NCBI RefSeq assembly: GCF_025938155.1
Contig: NZ_JAPCZG010000007.1
Coordinates: forward strand, 124,001 to 188,000
Reading direction: 5' to 3'
DNA from: Novosphingobium sp. KCTC 2891
Lineage (GTDB): Bacteria > Pseudomonadota > Alphaproteobacteria > Sphingomonadales > Sphingomonadaceae
DNA: 64,000 nt
The notes under the pieces were generated by a model, which saw only the letters and a list, made by a program, of their open reading frames with translations, was not told the origin of the DNA and did no database searches. The position numbers were made by a program, and so were the translations under genes. Below, piece after piece: positions 49,277-59,556 of this stretch (within the stretch, counting starts at the first letter, position 1; every line of letters starts with the position of its first letter).

Positions 49277-50695
49277 TCAGTCGTATTCGATCACCGCGTC
49301 GCGGCGCAGGTCGCGCAGGTAGGTCTGCGCGCGCTTGTTCACGCGGTCGTCCTCCATCTGCGACTGCAGTTGCTCGAAGTTGGGGCCGGACGCTTCCTTC
49401 GCATCGTCGCGCCCGCACAGCAGCAGCACGCGCACGCCGTCGTCGATCGAGCCGAAAGGCGGGGTCGATTCGCCGACGGAAAGCTTGAGCAGCATTTCCT
49501 GCAACGCGGCGGGCAGGTCGCGCGCCTTGATCTGGTCGTTGGCGACGATGCTGGCGCCCAGCTTGCTCGCGGCGGCTTCCGCCTCGCCGCAGCCGTGGAC
49601 GGCCTTGACCGCGGCGGCAAAGTTCGCGGCCTTGGCGGTCGCGTCCTTCTCGCTGGTGCCCTTGGGGAAGCTGATCGAGATCTGCTTGAGGCTGAGCAGC
49701 GCATCGCGCGGATCGGCGGTCAGCACCTGGCGCTTGTCGATCATGTAGAGGATCGAATAGCCGCCGCTGACCGGAACCGGCCCGACGAGCTGGCCCGGGT
49801 TCATCTGCCCGGCCACGGTGCCGAGTTCGGCGGGAAGCTGCGCGAGCTTGATCCAGCCCAGATCGCCGCCAACCGCGGCGGTCGAGGCTTCGGAGAACTG
49901 GCGCGCATAGGCGACGAAGCTGCCGCCCTGCTTCAGCTGCTCGACGATCTTGGCGGCGTTGGCTTCCACCTGCGTGCGGTTTTCGTCGGTGGCCGAGAGG
50001 TAGATCTCGCCGATGCGATATTCCTCGGTGCCCTTCGCGGCCTTGAGCCGGTCCATCATTTCGCGGACTTCTTCGTCCGAGACGTTGATGAACGGCTGCA
50101 CGTTGCGGCGCAGCAGGCGCTGCCAGGCCATTTCGCCCTTGATCTGGCGCTTGAGCGAAGCGCCGGACGAGCCGATCTGCGTCAGGAACTTGTCGAGCGC
50201 GGCGACGTCCTTGCCGAAGTTCTGCTGGGCCACGCGGGTGAAGGTTTCCATCACCTCTTCGTCGGACACGTCGATGTCCGCCGCCTTGGCTTCCTGGATC
50301 TGCAGCGTCTCGTCGATCAGGTTGCGCAGCACCTGCAGGCGCAGGCGTTCCTGCTCCTCGGGGTTCACCTTGCCGCCGTTCGCATTGACGATCAGCGCCA
50401 GGCGCTGGTCGATGTCGGTGCCGGTGATGATCTCGCCGTTCACGACCGCGGTGGCGCGGCGCATGTTGGGATCGCTCTTGCCGAAGATCTTGAGGTTGGC
50501 CGGGATGTTGAGCTGACCGCTGGCATCGCTGGGCGCGGGCGGAGCCGCCGCCGGGGCGGGCGCTGCGCCGGGCGCGGCGGCCGCACCTTGCGCGTTCGCC
50601 GCCGTGGTCGCCAGCGGGGCGGACACGGTCGCCGCGAGGCCCAGCAGCAGGACGGAGCGGCCGAACGTGGAAAACAGGCGGGAACTACGCTTCAT
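49277..50695 (-). CDS. surA: SurA-like periplasmic chaperone/peptidyl-prolyl isomerase
   Basis: 472-residue periplasmic chaperone for outer-membrane proteins. A signal peptide ends in A-N-A-Q (about residue 36), followed by an Ala/Pro-rich spacer (about 37-55), a SurA-type N-terminal helical domain (V-V-N-G-E-I-I-T-G-T-D-I-D-Q-R) and a parvulin domain. One isomerase domain appears intact; a second C-terminal one is divergent. Start ATG 50695. It lies between lptD and pdxA, which fits its client LptD. About 190 bases separate it from lptD, with nothing obvious inside. Confidence 0.93.
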   Translation of the reverse strand: MKRSSRLFSTFGRSVLLLGLAATVSAPLATTAANAQGAAAAPGAAPAPAAAPPAPSDASGQLNIPANLKIFGKSDPNMRRATAVVNGEIITGTDIDQRLALIVNANGGKVNPEEQERLRLQVLRNLIDETLQIQEAKAADIDVSDEEVMETFTRVAQQNFGKDVAALDKFLTQIGSSGASLKRQIKGEMAWQRLLRRNVQPFINVSDEEVREMMDRLKAAKGTEEYRIGEIYLSATDENRTQVEANAAKIVEQLKQGGSFVAYARQFSEASTAAVGGDLGWIKLAQLPAELGTVAGQMNPGQLVGPVPVSGGYSILYMIDKRQVLTADPRDALLSLKQISISFPKGTSEKDATAKAANFAAAVKAVHGCGEAEAAASKLGASIVANDQIKARDLPAALQEMLLKLSVGESTPPFGSIDDGVRVLLLCGRDDAKEASGPNFEQLQSQMEDDRVNKRAQTYLRDLRRDAVIEYD

Positions 50696-50885
50696 GGCAA
50701 TCAGAACATCCTGTCGATGCGGGCGCCAGGAAGCACCCCTCGTTCCGCCGGGAAATCGGGGTTTCCGGCTTAACCAAAGCTGAGTGACGTGCCGATAGCC
50801 GGATTGCAACGGGCAGGAAAGCGAATCCGGGGAAAAGCAGCCGCGCAGGCGTTTCCCGGGGCTGCCACCCGGCTGGCGGGCCGCG

Positions 50886-53189
50886 TCACTTGGTGCCGAG
50901 GTTGCGCAGCGAGAGGCTCAGCTGGAAGGCATTGCCCTTGCTCGCGTCACCCGTGGTCACATAGTCGCGGCGCCAGGTGAACGACAGGTCGAGGCAATCG
51001 TCGGCATAGGCGATGCCAATGCGGTGGCGCAGCATCTGGAACCCGTCCGACGTGTTGGTGGGGTCCTCGTCCTTGTTGGTCAGGTTGATGACCGCCGAGG
51101 CGAAGGCCGACCAGTACTTGGCGAAGGCCACGCGGCCCGCGGCGCGCAGTTCCTCGCGGTCGCGCAGGTCCTCGAAGCTGGAGGCGATGTTCCGGTTCAG
51201 CTTGAGATAGCCGACTTCCAGATATGTGCGGTGGCTGCCGATGGTCGCGTCGAACTCGTTGCGGCGCAGCGCCAGCGTGTCCTTGTCGAGCCGGAAGCGG
51301 TGGGTCAGCTGCACCACGTCGCGAAAGCGGACGTCGGTCCGCCCCACGATATCGGACACACGCGTGGCAAGGCCGGTGCCGTCGGGCAGCAGGGTCTGGT
51401 CCTTGGACAGGCGATAGCTTTGCCCGATCGTGGTGGAAACGCGCCAGCCCGGCCGCGTCAGCTGCCAGTCGACGCCATATGTCACGCGCGCGCCATCCTC
51501 GATCCGGTCGTTGCCGGGGAAGCGGTTGAGCGCGAACAGGTTCGAATCTTCAAGATCGACCGAACGCGAATCCTCGTTGGGAATAGAGATGTTGCGGACG
51601 TGCGGCGTGGCCACGATCTGCACGCGCGGGGTCAGCACCTGCGTCCCGCCCAGCAGGCTGCCGATCAGCGGCCACTTCACGTCGACCGCCGCGGTGGCGA
51701 CGCCGCGCGTCTGCCAGCCGGGATTGCCGCGATAGGCGGCGTTGGTGGTCAGCGCGTTCTCGTCGCTGTGATAGACATCGCCGCGCACCAGTCCGGTGAA
51801 CGTCACTTCCTGGCCCATCCCGGTGATGGTGCGCAGGTCCCATTGCGCGCGGGCAAATGCGCGCTGCGTGTCCTGCCCGCTGGTGCGGGTGATGGCCAGG
51901 CTGTTGGCCTCGATCTCGAACTTGCCCAGCGGTGCGTCGATCCGCCGGCGATATTCCAGGCTGGGCAGCGCCACCGGCACCTGGCCCTGCGTGTCGCCCA
52001 CGCGCAGCGTCTGGATCGCCCAGCCTGCCAGGCTGAAGTAGCTGTCGTCGTCGATCCGTTCCAGATTGACCGAGGAGCGCAGCCGGTCGTCGCGGCTGAT
52101 GTCGTAGCGGCGCAGGAAGGTGCGGTCGCTGGCGTAGCGGCCATAGGCCGTCACGCTCCACTTGTCGCTCAGCTGGAAGCGGCCGTTCGCCTCGAAATAG
52201 CCGCGGAAACGGTTGGCCGAGGTGTCCGTCAGCGTGGTCGTCCCGCTGCCGACGAGAATGCGCGAGCTTCGCGTCAGGTAGCCGGTGATCTGGTAGGCGC
52301 CGAGGTCGGTCAGCTGGCGATAGCGCGCCGAGACCATCGGCAACGCGCCGGTATAGACATAGCCGGTAAGCGCCAGGTCCTTGTTGTCGGCGATGCGCCA
52401 GTACCAGGTGTCGGAAATTTCCACGCCGTTGGACGCGCCCAGCCGCAGGTCGGGGATCAGCAGGCCGGTTTCGGCGCGGAAATCGCTGGTGTGGCCAAGC
52501 CCCGGCAGGGGCAGCAACGGCACCCCGAACATATGGAGCGTGGCGCCCTCGTACTTCACGCGCTTGTCCGCCGCATCGTAGCTGACGCGCACGGCGGTGA
52601 TTTCCCAGCTCGGCTTCTTGGGGCAGCCGTTCTCGTCCTCCACCGCGCAGCCCGAATAGGCGGCGTTGTGCAGCACGAGGTTGCCCTTCTCGTCGCGCTC
52701 GCCGCTCTGCGCTGCCAGCCTGCCGCCTTCGCGCAGCACCAGCAGCATGTCCTCGATCGCGCCGGCCTTCAGTTCGTCGGTCAGCTCGACCTTGTCGGTA
52801 TAGAGCACGTTGCCGCTGTCATCGACGAAGCGGATATTGCCGTTGGCCTCGATCTGGCCGGACTTGCGGTTCCACGTCACTGTATCCGCGCGCACCGTCT
52901 GGTCCTCGCGCCGCAGCACCACGTTGCCGGCGGCGGTCACCGTGTCCGAATCGTTGGCATACTGCAGCCGGTCCGCCTCGAAGCGGATCTCCTCGGGCGC
53001 GGAGGGGGCCGGGGAGGGGGCCGGGGCGGAGGCCGGGACAGGCGCCGGCGCACCGGCAGGGGTGTCCTGCGCCAGCGCCTCACCGTGCGGCATCAGCGAA
53101 AGAACGGCAAGCGAAGCGCCCGCGGCCAAGCGGCGCAGGCGCAAGCATCGGGAAAAGGCTTGCGGCAGCGGCCGCGCGGCGGGTTGCAT
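50886..53189 (-). CDS. lptD: LPS assembly outer-membrane protein LptD
   Basis: 767-residue outer-membrane protein that inserts LPS into the outer leaflet. It has a signal peptide (cleavage near A-L-A-Q, residue 41), a Pro/Ala-rich spacer, an OstA/LptA-like periplasmic domain (R-F-E-A-D-R-L-Q-Y, V-T-A-A-G-N-V-V-L-R-R) and a C-terminal beta-barrel. Cysteines near residues 185-195 could form the periplasmic disulfides. ATG 53189 is the last sensible start; longer readings run antisense into pepA. It leads the minus-strand operon and diverges from pepA. Confidence 0.96.
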   Translation of the reverse strand: MQPAARPLPQAFSRCLRLRRLAAGASLAVLSLMPHGEALAQDTPAGAPAPVPASAPAPSPAPSAPEEIRFEADRLQYANDSDTVTAAGNVVLRREDQTVRADTVTWNRKSGQIEANGNIRFVDDSGNVLYTDKVELTDELKAGAIEDMLLVLREGGRLAAQSGERDEKGNLVLHNAAYSGCAVEDENGCPKKPSWEITAVRVSYDAADKRVKYEGATLHMFGVPLLPLPGLGHTSDFRAETGLLIPDLRLGASNGVEISDTWYWRIADNKDLALTGYVYTGALPMVSARYRQLTDLGAYQITGYLTRSSRILVGSGTTTLTDTSANRFRGYFEANGRFQLSDKWSVTAYGRYASDRTFLRRYDISRDDRLRSSVNLERIDDDSYFSLAGWAIQTLRVGDTQGQVPVALPSLEYRRRIDAPLGKFEIEANSLAITRTSGQDTQRAFARAQWDLRTITGMGQEVTFTGLVRGDVYHSDENALTTNAAYRGNPGWQTRGVATAAVDVKWPLIGSLLGGTQVLTPRVQIVATPHVRNISIPNEDSRSVDLEDSNLFALNRFPGNDRIEDGARVTYGVDWQLTRPGWRVSTTIGQSYRLSKDQTLLPDGTGLATRVSDIVGRTDVRFRDVVQLTHRFRLDKDTLALRRNEFDATIGSHRTYLEVGYLKLNRNIASSFEDLRDREELRAAGRVAFAKYWSAFASAVINLTNKDEDPTNTSDGFQMLRHRIGIAYADDCLDLSFTWRRDYVTTGDASKGNAFQLSLSLRNLGTK

Positions 53190-53303
53190 GAGCTTGCCTA
53201 TCGCACCGGCGCGCCCTAACTGCAAACCAACAATTTGCGCCCCCTGCCGCAGCTTGCACCCCGGTGCGCCCGGCCGTGGTCGCTTTCCGACAGGAGCCGT
53301 GAC

Positions 53304-54761
53304 ATGACCGTTGAATTCCGCAAGGGCAGCGACAGCCGCCCCCGCCTCGTCGCCCGCATCGTTGCGGAAGGCGCGCTCCCGGCGGACATCGACGGCACCG
53401 CGCGCGAAGCCGCCGCCGTCTCGCGCTTCACCGGCAAGGCCGGTCAGGTGTTCGAATATTTCACCGGGGGCGAAGGCGGACTGGTGCGTCACGCGCTGGC
53501 GGGCAGCGGCGAACCCGGCGCTTCGGGCCGCCTTGCCGCGCTCGAACGCGCGGGCGGTGCGCTGACGGCCAAGTACATCACCTCGGGCGAGACGGCGCTC
53601 GGCATCGATTTTGCCGGCAGCGGCCTCACCGCCGATGAAGCCGTCGCGGTGCTCACCGGCGCGCGCCTGCGCGGCTGGCGCCACGATGTCTATCGCACCA
53701 AGCTGGCCGACGATCACAAGCCGAGCCTTGCCGCCATTGCCGCGATCGACGCGCCGGACGGCACCGAGGCCGCATGGGAAATCGAAAGTGCGGTGGCCGA
53801 AGGCGTCGAATTCACGCGCGAACTGGTGACCGAGCCGGCGAACGTGATCTACCCCGAAAGCTTCGTCGAACGCTGCCGCGCTCGCCTCGAAGGCACGGGC
53901 GTGGAGATCGTCGTGCTCGGCAAGGCGGAAATGACCGCGCTCGGCATGGGGGCGCTGCTCGGCGTGTCGCAAGGTTCGGTGCGCGAGCCGCGCATTCTCG
54001 CCATGCGCTGGAAGGGCAAGGCCGGCACCAGGCCGACCGCCTTCGTGGGCAAGGGCGTGACGTTCGACACCGGCGGCATCTCGATCAAGCCGGCCGCGGG
54101 CATGGAAGACATGAAGTGGGACATGGGCGGCGCCGCTGCGGTTGCGGGCACCATGCTCGCGCTGGCGAAGCGCAAGGCGCAGGCCGACGTGATCGGCGTG
54201 TGCGGCCTTGTCGAGAACATGCCCGATGGCGGCGCGCAGCGTCCGGGTGACGTCGTTACCTCGATGTCGGGCCAGACGATCGAAGTCATCAACACCGATG
54301 CCGAAGGCCGGCTTGTGCTGTGCGACGCGCTGACCTGGGTGCAGAAGGAATATGCCCCCGCCACCATCGTCGACCTCGCCACGCTGACCGGCGCGATCAT
54401 CATCTCGCTGGGCCACGAACATGCCGGCATGTTCTCCAACGACGATCTGCTCGCCAGCCAACTCGATGCGGCGGGCAAGGCCAGCGGCGACAAGCTGTGG
54501 CGTTTCCCGATCGGTCCTGCCTATGACAAGCTGATCGACAGCCCGATCGCCGACATGAAGAACGTCGGCCCGCGCTATGGCGGTTCGATCACCGCCGCGC
54601 AGTTCCTCCAGCGCTATATCGACAAGGGCGTGGCCTGGGCGCATCTCGACATCGCGGGCACTGTCTGGATCGACAAGCCTGGCGCCACGCATGCCAAGGG
54701 TGCGACCGGCTTCGGCGTGCGCCTGCTCGACCGCTACGTCCGCGACGTGCTGGAAGCGTAA
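53304..54761 (+). CDS. pepA: Leucyl aminopeptidase (M17)
   Basis: 485-residue cytosolic aminopeptidase of family M17 that removes N-terminal residues, using two zinc or manganese ions. The signature N-T-D-A-E-G-R-L, the K-x-x-x-x-D site in [15 protein letters not shown] and D-M-G-G-A are intact. The ATG 53304 with CAGGAG upstream is preferred over an in-frame ATG at 53235. It is followed by DUF2256 and holC; pepA-holC adjacency is common across proteobacteria. Confidence 0.97.
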   Translation: MTVEFRKGSDSRPRLVARIVAEGALPADIDGTAREAAAVSRFTGKAGQVFEYFTGGEGGLVRHALAGSGEPGASGRLAALERAGGALTAKYITSGETALGIDFAGSGLTADEAVAVLTGARLRGWRHDVYRTKLADDHKPSLAAIAAIDAPDGTEAAWEIESAVAEGVEFTRELVTEPANVIYPESFVERCRARLEGTGVEIVVLGKAEMTALGMGALLGVSQGSVREPRILAMRWKGKAGTRPTAFVGKGVTFDTGGISIKPAAGMEDMKWDMGGAAAVAGTMLALAKRKAQADVIGVCGLVENMPDGGAQRPGDVVTSMSGQTIEVINTDAEGRLVLCDALTWVQKEYAPATIVDLATLTGAIIISLGHEHAGMFSNDDLLASQLDAAGKASGDKLWRFPIGPAYDKLIDSPIADMKNVGPRYGGSITAAQFLQRYIDKGVAWAHLDIAGTVWIDKPGATHAKGATGFGVRLLDRYVRDVLEA

Positions 54762-54771
54762 GGCTCTCCCA

Positions 54772-54927
54772 ATGCCGAAAATGCGGCGCAAGTCTGATCT
54801 CCCGACAAAGACTTGCGCCGCCTGCGGCCTGCCGTTCACGTGGCGCAAGAAGTGGGAGCGCGACTGGGACAACGTGAAGTTCTGTTCCGACCGCTGCCGC
54901 AGCGGGAAGGGGAAGGTCAGCGCCTGA
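54772..54927 (+). CDS. DUF2256 zinc-ribbon-like small protein
   Basis: 51 residues with two Cys pairs, Cys15-Cys18 (C-A-A-C) and Cys38-Cys42 (C-S-D-R-C), and a basic aromatic middle [11 protein letters not shown]. The pattern is that of DUF2256 (P-F-T-W-R-K-K-W-E) and suggests a small zinc-binding unit, perhaps nucleic-acid related. Function is unknown. It starts 10 bases after pepA, and its stop overlaps the holC ATG, so the three genes form one transcript. Confidence 0.85.
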   Translation: MPKMRRKSDLPTKTCAACGLPFTWRKKWERDWDNVKFCSDRCRSGKGKVSA

Positions 54928-55370
54928 TGCGCGTCGATTTCTATCAGCTGACCCGCGATCCAGCCGAACTGGTGCTGCCGCTGATTGCGCGCGCGACGCT
55001 GGGTGCGGGCGCGCGACTGCTGGTCGTCTCGCACGACGATGCCCAGCTCGCCCGGATCGACGAGGCGCTGTGGACCCGCCTGCCCGACACTTTCCTCGCG
55101 CATGGCCGCGCAGGCGGGGGGCACGATGCGCGCCAGCCGATCCTGCTGTCGGACCAGCCACAAGCCGCCAACGGCGCGACTTATCTCGCCTGCGCCGATG
55201 GCGTGTTTCGCGACATGGACGGCATGGAGCGCGCCTTCCTGCTGTTCCCGCCGGCACAGGTCGATGATGCGCGCGCCACATGGAAAGCGCTGCGCGGCCG
55301 CGAAGGCGCGGACCTGCGCTATTGGCGGCAGGGCGAGCGTGGCTGGGAAGAGGTCAAGCCGAAGGGCTGA
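54927..55370 (+). CDS. holC: DNA polymerase III chi subunit
   Basis: 147-residue chi subunit, which bridges the clamp-loader complex to SSB. The lead V-D-F-Y-Q-L-T and the segments L-W-T-R-L-P-D-T-F-L-A-H and R-Q-P-I-L-L-S match the family. In other bacteria it works with psi (HolD), which is absent in alphaproteobacteria. ATG 54927 overlaps the DUF2256 stop (TGATG). ndk follows after 91 bases. Confidence 0.93.
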   Translation: MRVDFYQLTRDPAELVLPLIARATLGAGARLLVVSHDDAQLARIDEALWTRLPDTFLAHGRAGGGHDARQPILLSDQPQAANGATYLACADGVFRDMDGMERAFLLFPPAQVDDARATWKALRGREGADLRYWRQGERGWEEVKPKG

Positions 55371-55461
55371 GCCGCGCGGAGATCCGCGCAACCTTGCAGT
55401 GCAGCACAATCCCCGCTAGGGGCGCGCGCAACAAATCTCCCAAAACACCGAGGAACATCTC

Positions 55462-55884
55462 ATGGCGGTTACCCGCACCTTTTCGATCATCAAGCCCGAC
55501 GCCACGCGCCGCAACCTGACCGGCGCCGTCACCAAGATGCTTGAAGAAGCGGGCCTGCGCGTCGTTGCTTCGAAGCGCATCCACATGACCCGCGAGCAGG
55601 CCGAAGGCTTCTACGCGGTCCACAAGGAACGCCCCTTCTTCGGCGAACTGGTTGAATTCATGATCTCGGGCCCGGTCGTCGTGCAGGTGCTCGAAGGCGA
55701 GAACGCCATGCAGCGCAACCGCGACATCATGGGCGCCACCAACCCCGCCAATGCCGAGCCGGGCACGATCCGCAAGGAACTGGCCGAATCGATCGAAGCC
55801 AACACCGTTCACGGTTCGGACAGCGATGAGAACGCCGCGATCGAGATCGCCTACTTCTTCAAGCCCGAAGAAATCGTCGGCTGA
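55462..55884 (+). CDS. ndk: Nucleoside-diphosphate kinase
   Basis: 140-residue kinase that equalises nucleoside triphosphate pools. The phosphorylated His is His117 in [16 protein letters not shown] and N-A-M-Q-R-N-R are also present. The length is normal for a hexameric or tetrameric enzyme. The ATG 55462 is preceded by a GAGGAA Shine-Dalgarno and the gene is closed by a terminator. Confidence 0.98.
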   Translation: MAVTRTFSIIKPDATRRNLTGAVTKMLEEAGLRVVASKRIHMTREQAEGFYAVHKERPFFGELVEFMISGPVVVQVLEGENAMQRNRDIMGATNPANAEPGTIRKELAESIEANTVHGSDSDENAAIEIAYFFKPEEIVG

Positions 55885-55907
55885 TCCCGCAAGGATCGCC
55901 GAATGCG

Positions 55908-55938
55908 AAAGGGCCGGGGGGAATCCTCCGGCCCTTTT
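55908..55938 (+). terminator. Terminator of ndk
   Basis: A perfect ten-pair stem, AAAGGGCCGG at 55908-55917 and CCGGCCCTTT at 55928-55937, then TCGTTTT. It may be extended inward by a wobble pair. Confidence 0.85.
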
Positions 55939-56012
55939 CGTTTTGGCAACCCGGCGATCCCCTTGTCCCGCGCGGACAAGCGGCTATCTCCTCCCGAAAC
56001 GGGAGAGAATGA

Positions 56013-56255
56013 ATGCAAGGCATGGGACAGGGCGATTGCCCGTTCGAGTTCAACTTCGATGCCGCCACTTTCAAGGTGGGCGATGTGGTCAGCTACCGGA
56101 TCGGCGGCGGCAGTTTCGATGGAATGCCGTTCGTGGGCACTTTGCTGGAAGTCCACGTGGACCACGTCGTGATCGCGGGCGATCCCAGCGACCCGGAGGT
56201 GCGCTATCGCGGCACGCGGGAAAGCCGGCCGGTGGTTGATTCCTCGGAAATCTGA
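56013..56255 (+). CDS. Small acidic hypothetical protein
   Basis: 80 residues with the motifs F-E-F-N-F-D-A-A-T-F-K-V-G-D-V-V-S-Y-R-I-G-G-G-S-F and a C-terminal strand-rich half ending R-Y-R-G-T-R-E-S-R. The K-V-G-D-V-V-S-Y-R-I suggests a small beta-barrel, perhaps of an SH3-like or KOW-like type. No family recognised. GGGAGAG lies upstream of ATG 56013. Its 3' end overlaps the convergent MFS gene by about 50 bases. Confidence 0.7.
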   Translation: MQGMGQGDCPFEFNFDAATFKVGDVVSYRIGGGSFDGMPFVGTLLEVHVDHVVIAGDPSDPEVRYRGTRESRPVVDSSEI

Positions 56256-57397
56256 TCGCCACCGCGATACCATCGCCGCAGCAGCGCGGCGATGGTCGCC
56301 ACTGCCACCAGCCCGGTCAGGATCGGCACGGCGAATCCGGCTCCGGCATGGAGCGCGGCGGCAGCGGCGAGGCATGCGGCCGAACAGCCCAGGTCCCATC
56401 CGCCTTCGGTCACCATATTGAAGCGCAGCGTGCAGTTGGAATGGCGCGCCATGGCATAGAGAGGCGCGAGCATCGCGGTCGCGGTCATCGGCATGACCAG
56501 CGCGCCCAGCGCCGTCGCCCCGATCGCCAGAGCCGCGGGGCTGCCTGCGGCGACGACCCCTGCCTTGACCGCGATGGCCAGTGCCGCCGCGCCATAGGCG
56601 AGCGCCACCGAGCGCAGCGGGTGGCCGCCGTCGATCAGCCGTCCGATGACAAGGCTGCCCGCTGCTGCGGCAAGGCCGGCCAGCGCCAGCGCACCGCCGA
56701 ACGCCTCGAACCGCTCGCCCAGCGCGGCGAACAGGGCAAGGTTCCAGATGACCACCGCGCAGCCTGTGCCGAATCCCTCGGCGAAATAGAGCCGCCGGGC
56801 GAAGCGGGTCAGCGCGCGGTCGAGAACGACACCCTCGGCCACGCGCGGGTTGGGCGCGCGCAGCAGCGGCAGCGCACCCATCGCCTGGATCCAGGCGATG
56901 GCGGCAAAGCCGGTCAGGGCGCCGGCGCGCGCGAGCAGGAAGCCGCCCACCACCGGCGCGGCGATGCCGACCACGGCGGTCGTCGCCTGCTGGATCGATA
57001 CCTGCCGCCCGCCGGTCGCGCTATCACCCAGCGCCGAGGCGAAGGCATGCCAGCCGGTCCAGTAAAGCACGCTGCCAAAGCCCGTGACGATCACGAACAG
57101 CGCCAGCATCGGGCCCACGTCGGTGACGAAAGGCAGCATCAGGAAGCCGGCCGCGCGCACCGCGATGCCCGCCAGCACCACCGCTTTCAGCCCTTGCCGG
57201 CGCGCCAGCGGCAGCACCGCGCCGCGCATGGCGAAGCGCGACAGCAGGATCGCGGCGAAGCTCGCCAGCGCGGCAGGATAGGACAGGCCCCGGCTGGCGA
57301 GGAAGCCGACGATGAAAATGCCGCCGCTCGCCTCGACGAACGCCTGCACCGCCGCGTGGGCATAGACGCGGCGCATGGCATTGACGGCGAACGGCAT
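56204..57397 (-). CDS. MFS transporter
   Basis: 397-residue membrane protein with about 12 hydrophobic segments and the layout of a major facilitator. The second half contains repeated Ala/Gly/Leu-rich helices. Substrate is unknown; it resembles sphingomonad exporters with no clear specificity. ATG 57397 gives the shortest lead; the longer frame continues into purN antisense code and is rejected. Downstream of purN by 11 bases on the same strand, it may be co-transcribed with purM-purN. Its end overlaps the small plus-strand gene. Confidence 0.85.
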   Translation of the reverse strand: MPFAVNAMRRVYAHAAVQAFVEASGGIFIVGFLASRGLSYPAALASFAAILLSRFAMRGAVLPLARRQGLKAVVLAGIAVRAAGFLMLPFVTDVGPMLALFVIVTGFGSVLYWTGWHAFASALGDSATGGRQVSIQQATTAVVGIAAPVVGGFLLARAGALTGFAAIAWIQAMGALPLLRAPNPRVAEGVVLDRALTRFARRLYFAEGFGTGCAVVIWNLALFAALGERFEAFGGALALAGLAAAAGSLVIGRLIDGGHPLRSVALAYGAAALAIAVKAGVVAAGSPAALAIGATALGALVMPMTATAMLAPLYAMARHSNCTLRFNMVTEGGWDLGCSAACLAAAAALHAGAGFAVPILTGLVAVATIAALLRRWYRGGDQISEESTTGRLSRVPR

Positions 57398-57408
57398 GGG
57401 CCTGGCCT

Positions 57409-58350
57409 CTAGAATTCCATCATCGCGGCAAACCTGCGCGGCGCCACCGCGGTCCAGCTGCGCTGGAGCCATTCGGCGATGTCGTCCCATTCGGTCTCGC
57501 CATGATCGAGCCGGATCGCGATCCAGCCATCGCCGAAATGGGCCGGCCGGAAGAACCGGGTCGAATCGCTTTCGATCAGCTGTTCCTGCTCGTCGAGCCC
57601 GCTGATCTTGACCAGCAGCGAGACGCGCCCGTCGCCATGGTGATCGCTGGAGACATAGGCAAACTTCTTGCCCTTGATGATGCCGAAGCAGGCCATGCCG
57701 TGGCTGAGCGTCTCTTCCGCCTCGGGCAGCGCCATCGCGCGCGCGCGCACTTGCGCCGTCAGCCATTCCGGAGACGTGCCCTGCGCCGCCAGCGCGGCAA
57801 GGCACCGCGAATATAGCTGGTGCTCGGCGATCAGCACGCGCGCTGCCAGTGTATCCGCCGTGTCGCCCGGCTGGATCGCCACCGGCACCTGCCCTAGCAC
57901 CGGGCCTTCGTCGAGATCGGCCGTCACCAGATGGACGGTGCACCCGCCATGCGAATCGCCCGCGTCGATCGCGCGCTGGTGGGTGTGCAGCCCGGTATAC
58001 CTGGGCAGCAGCGAGGGATGGATGTTGACCATCCGCCCGTCCCACCGCGCCACGAACTCTTCCGACAGGATCCGCATATAGCCCGCCAGCGCGATGAAGC
58101 GCGCGCCGCTCGCCAGCACTTCGGCTTCCATCGCCGCGTCGTGCTCCTCGCGGCTCATCCCCTTGTGGGGCAGCGCGAACGTGCGGACGCCTTCCGCTTC
58201 GGCCAGCCGCAGCCCTGCCGCCTCGGGCTTGTTCGAGGCGACCAGCACGATCTCGTACGGGCAATCGGGCAGGCGGCTCGCATAGAGCAGCGCCGCCATG
58301 TTGGTGCCGCTGCCCGAAATCAGGACGGCGACTTTCGCCCGTTCAGCCAA
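57409..58350 (-). CDS. purN: Phosphoribosylglycinamide formyltransferase fused to a YjbR domain
   Basis: 313 residues. The PurN half (1-192) makes FGAR from GAR and 10-formyl-THF in purine synthesis; it has [18 protein letters not shown] (109-116) and the L-D-E-G-P segment. The C-terminal half (about 200-310) has the MmcQ/YjbR fold signature [18 protein letters not shown] and [10 protein letters not shown] usual PurN ends at about 190-210 residues. The start is TTG 58350, overlapping the purM stop by eight bases. No ATG is in this frame near the start, so coupling with purM is likely. Confidence 0.9.
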   Translation of the reverse strand: MAERAKVAVLISGSGTNMAALLYASRLPDCPYEIVLVASNKPEAAGLRLAEAEGVRTFALPHKGMSREEHDAAMEAEVLASGARFIALAGYMRILSEEFVARWDGRMVNIHPSLLPRYTGLHTHQRAIDAGDSHGGCTVHLVTADLDEGPVLGQVPVAIQPGDTADTLAARVLIAEHQLYSRCLAALAAQGTSPEWLTAQVRARAMALPEAEETLSHGMACFGIIKGKKFAYVSSDHHGDGRVSLLVKISGLDEQEQLIESDSTRFFRPAHFGDGWIAIRLDHGETEWDDIAEWLQRSWTAVAPRRFAAMMEF

Positions 58351-59449
58351 GATGCACCGCTTCCCACGGTTCGCGTGCGGACCAGGCCTCGGCGCCGCCG
58401 AACACGGTGCAGCCCTTCTCGCCCGCCACGATCTCGCCGATGCGGAACACGGTCTCGCCGGCGTGGCCAAGGTCGCGGGCCAGTTGGTCCGCCTCGTCCG
58501 CTGCCACCGCCAGCACCATGCCGATGCCGCAGTTGAACGTGCGCGCCATTTCCTTCGGCTCGATGTTGCCCTGCGCCTGGAGGAACGCCATCAGGCGCGA
58601 CTGCTCCCAGCTGTCGGCATCGATCCGGGCGTGAAGGCCCTTGGGCAGCACGCGAGGCACGTTCTCGAGCAGTCCGCCGCCGGTGATGTGCGCCAGCGCA
58701 TGGATGCGGCCGGCGCGAATGAACGGCAGCAGGCTCTTCACGTAGATTCGCGTCGGCTCGATCAGGTATTCGATCAGCAGGCGCTCGTTGTCGAACAGCG
58801 CCGGCCGGTCGAGCTTCCAGCCCTTGTCCGCGGCAAGTCGGCGGACCAGCGAATAGCCGTTCGAGTGGACGCCCGAGGAGGCGAGGCCGAGCAGCACGTC
58901 GCCTGCGGCCACCTTGTCGCCGGTCAGCTGCTCGCCGCGTTCCACCGCGCCCACGCAGAAGCCGGCAAGGTCATAGTCGCCATCGGCGTACATTCCCGGC
59001 ATTTCCGCGGTTTCGCCGCCGATCAGGGCGCAGCCGGCTAGCTTGCAGCCATCGGCGATGCCCGCGACCACGCGCTCGGCCACGCCGTTGTCGAGCCTGC
59101 CCGTCGCGAAGTAGTCGAGGAAGAACAGCGGTTCCGCGCCCTGCACGATCAGGTCGTTCACGCACATGGCGACAAGGTCGATGCCGATGGCATCATGCCG
59201 GTCGTGATCGATCGCGAGCTTCACCTTGGTGCCCACGCCGTCGTTCCCGGCCACCAGCAACGGGTCCTTGTAGCCCGCCGCCTTCAGGTCGAAGAACCCG
59301 CCGAATCCGCCCAGCTCGGCGTCGGCACCGGGCCGCGCGGTCGATTTCGCGAGCGGCCCGATGGCCTTCACCAGCGCGTTGCCGGCGGCGATGTTTACCC
59401 CTGCCTGTTCGTAGGAATAGGACTGCTGCTTGTTGTCGTCGGAAGCCAT
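58343..59449 (-). CDS. purM: Phosphoribosylformylglycinamidine cyclo-ligase
   Basis: 368-residue AIR synthetase, which closes the imidazole ring of AIR with ATP. The lead [12 protein letters not shown], the F-D-L segment, [11 protein letters not shown] and the [20 protein letters not shown] block match the family. ATG 59449 is used; it is divergent from the DUF2066-like gene about 107 bases away. It is the first gene of a purM-purN-MFS unit. Confidence 0.97.
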   Translation of the reverse strand: MASDDNKQQSYSYEQAGVNIAAGNALVKAIGPLAKSTARPGADAELGGFGGFFDLKAAGYKDPLLVAGNDGVGTKVKLAIDHDRHDAIGIDLVAMCVNDLIVQGAEPLFFLDYFATGRLDNGVAERVVAGIADGCKLAGCALIGGETAEMPGMYADGDYDLAGFCVGAVERGEQLTGDKVAAGDVLLGLASSGVHSNGYSLVRRLAADKGWKLDRPALFDNERLLIEYLIEPTRIYVKSLLPFIRAGRIHALAHITGGGLLENVPRVLPKGLHARIDADSWEQSRLMAFLQAQGNIEPKEMARTFNCGIGMVLAVAADEADQLARDLGHAGETVFRIGEIVAGEKGCTVFGGAEAWSAREPWEAVHLG

Positions 59450-59556
59450 GGCCAGCCGCCTAGCGCTTTCCTGCTTGGATTTCCACTTGCCTTTGGGCAA
59501 AAGCGCCGGGTCCAGAGCCGCCTTTCCACACGTGCGGCCATCCTTGCGGAGTTCCC

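Noticed and set aside
50696..50885. A small RNA or gene between lptD and surA
   Set aside because: Only short GC-rich hairpins are present, without a T-tract or a clear promoter.
50886..55409. A 1507-residue minus-strand open frame across lptD and pepA
   Set aside because: The upper part is antisense to pepA, DUF2256 and holC, which have complete family signatures. Only the lptD part (50886-53189) is real.
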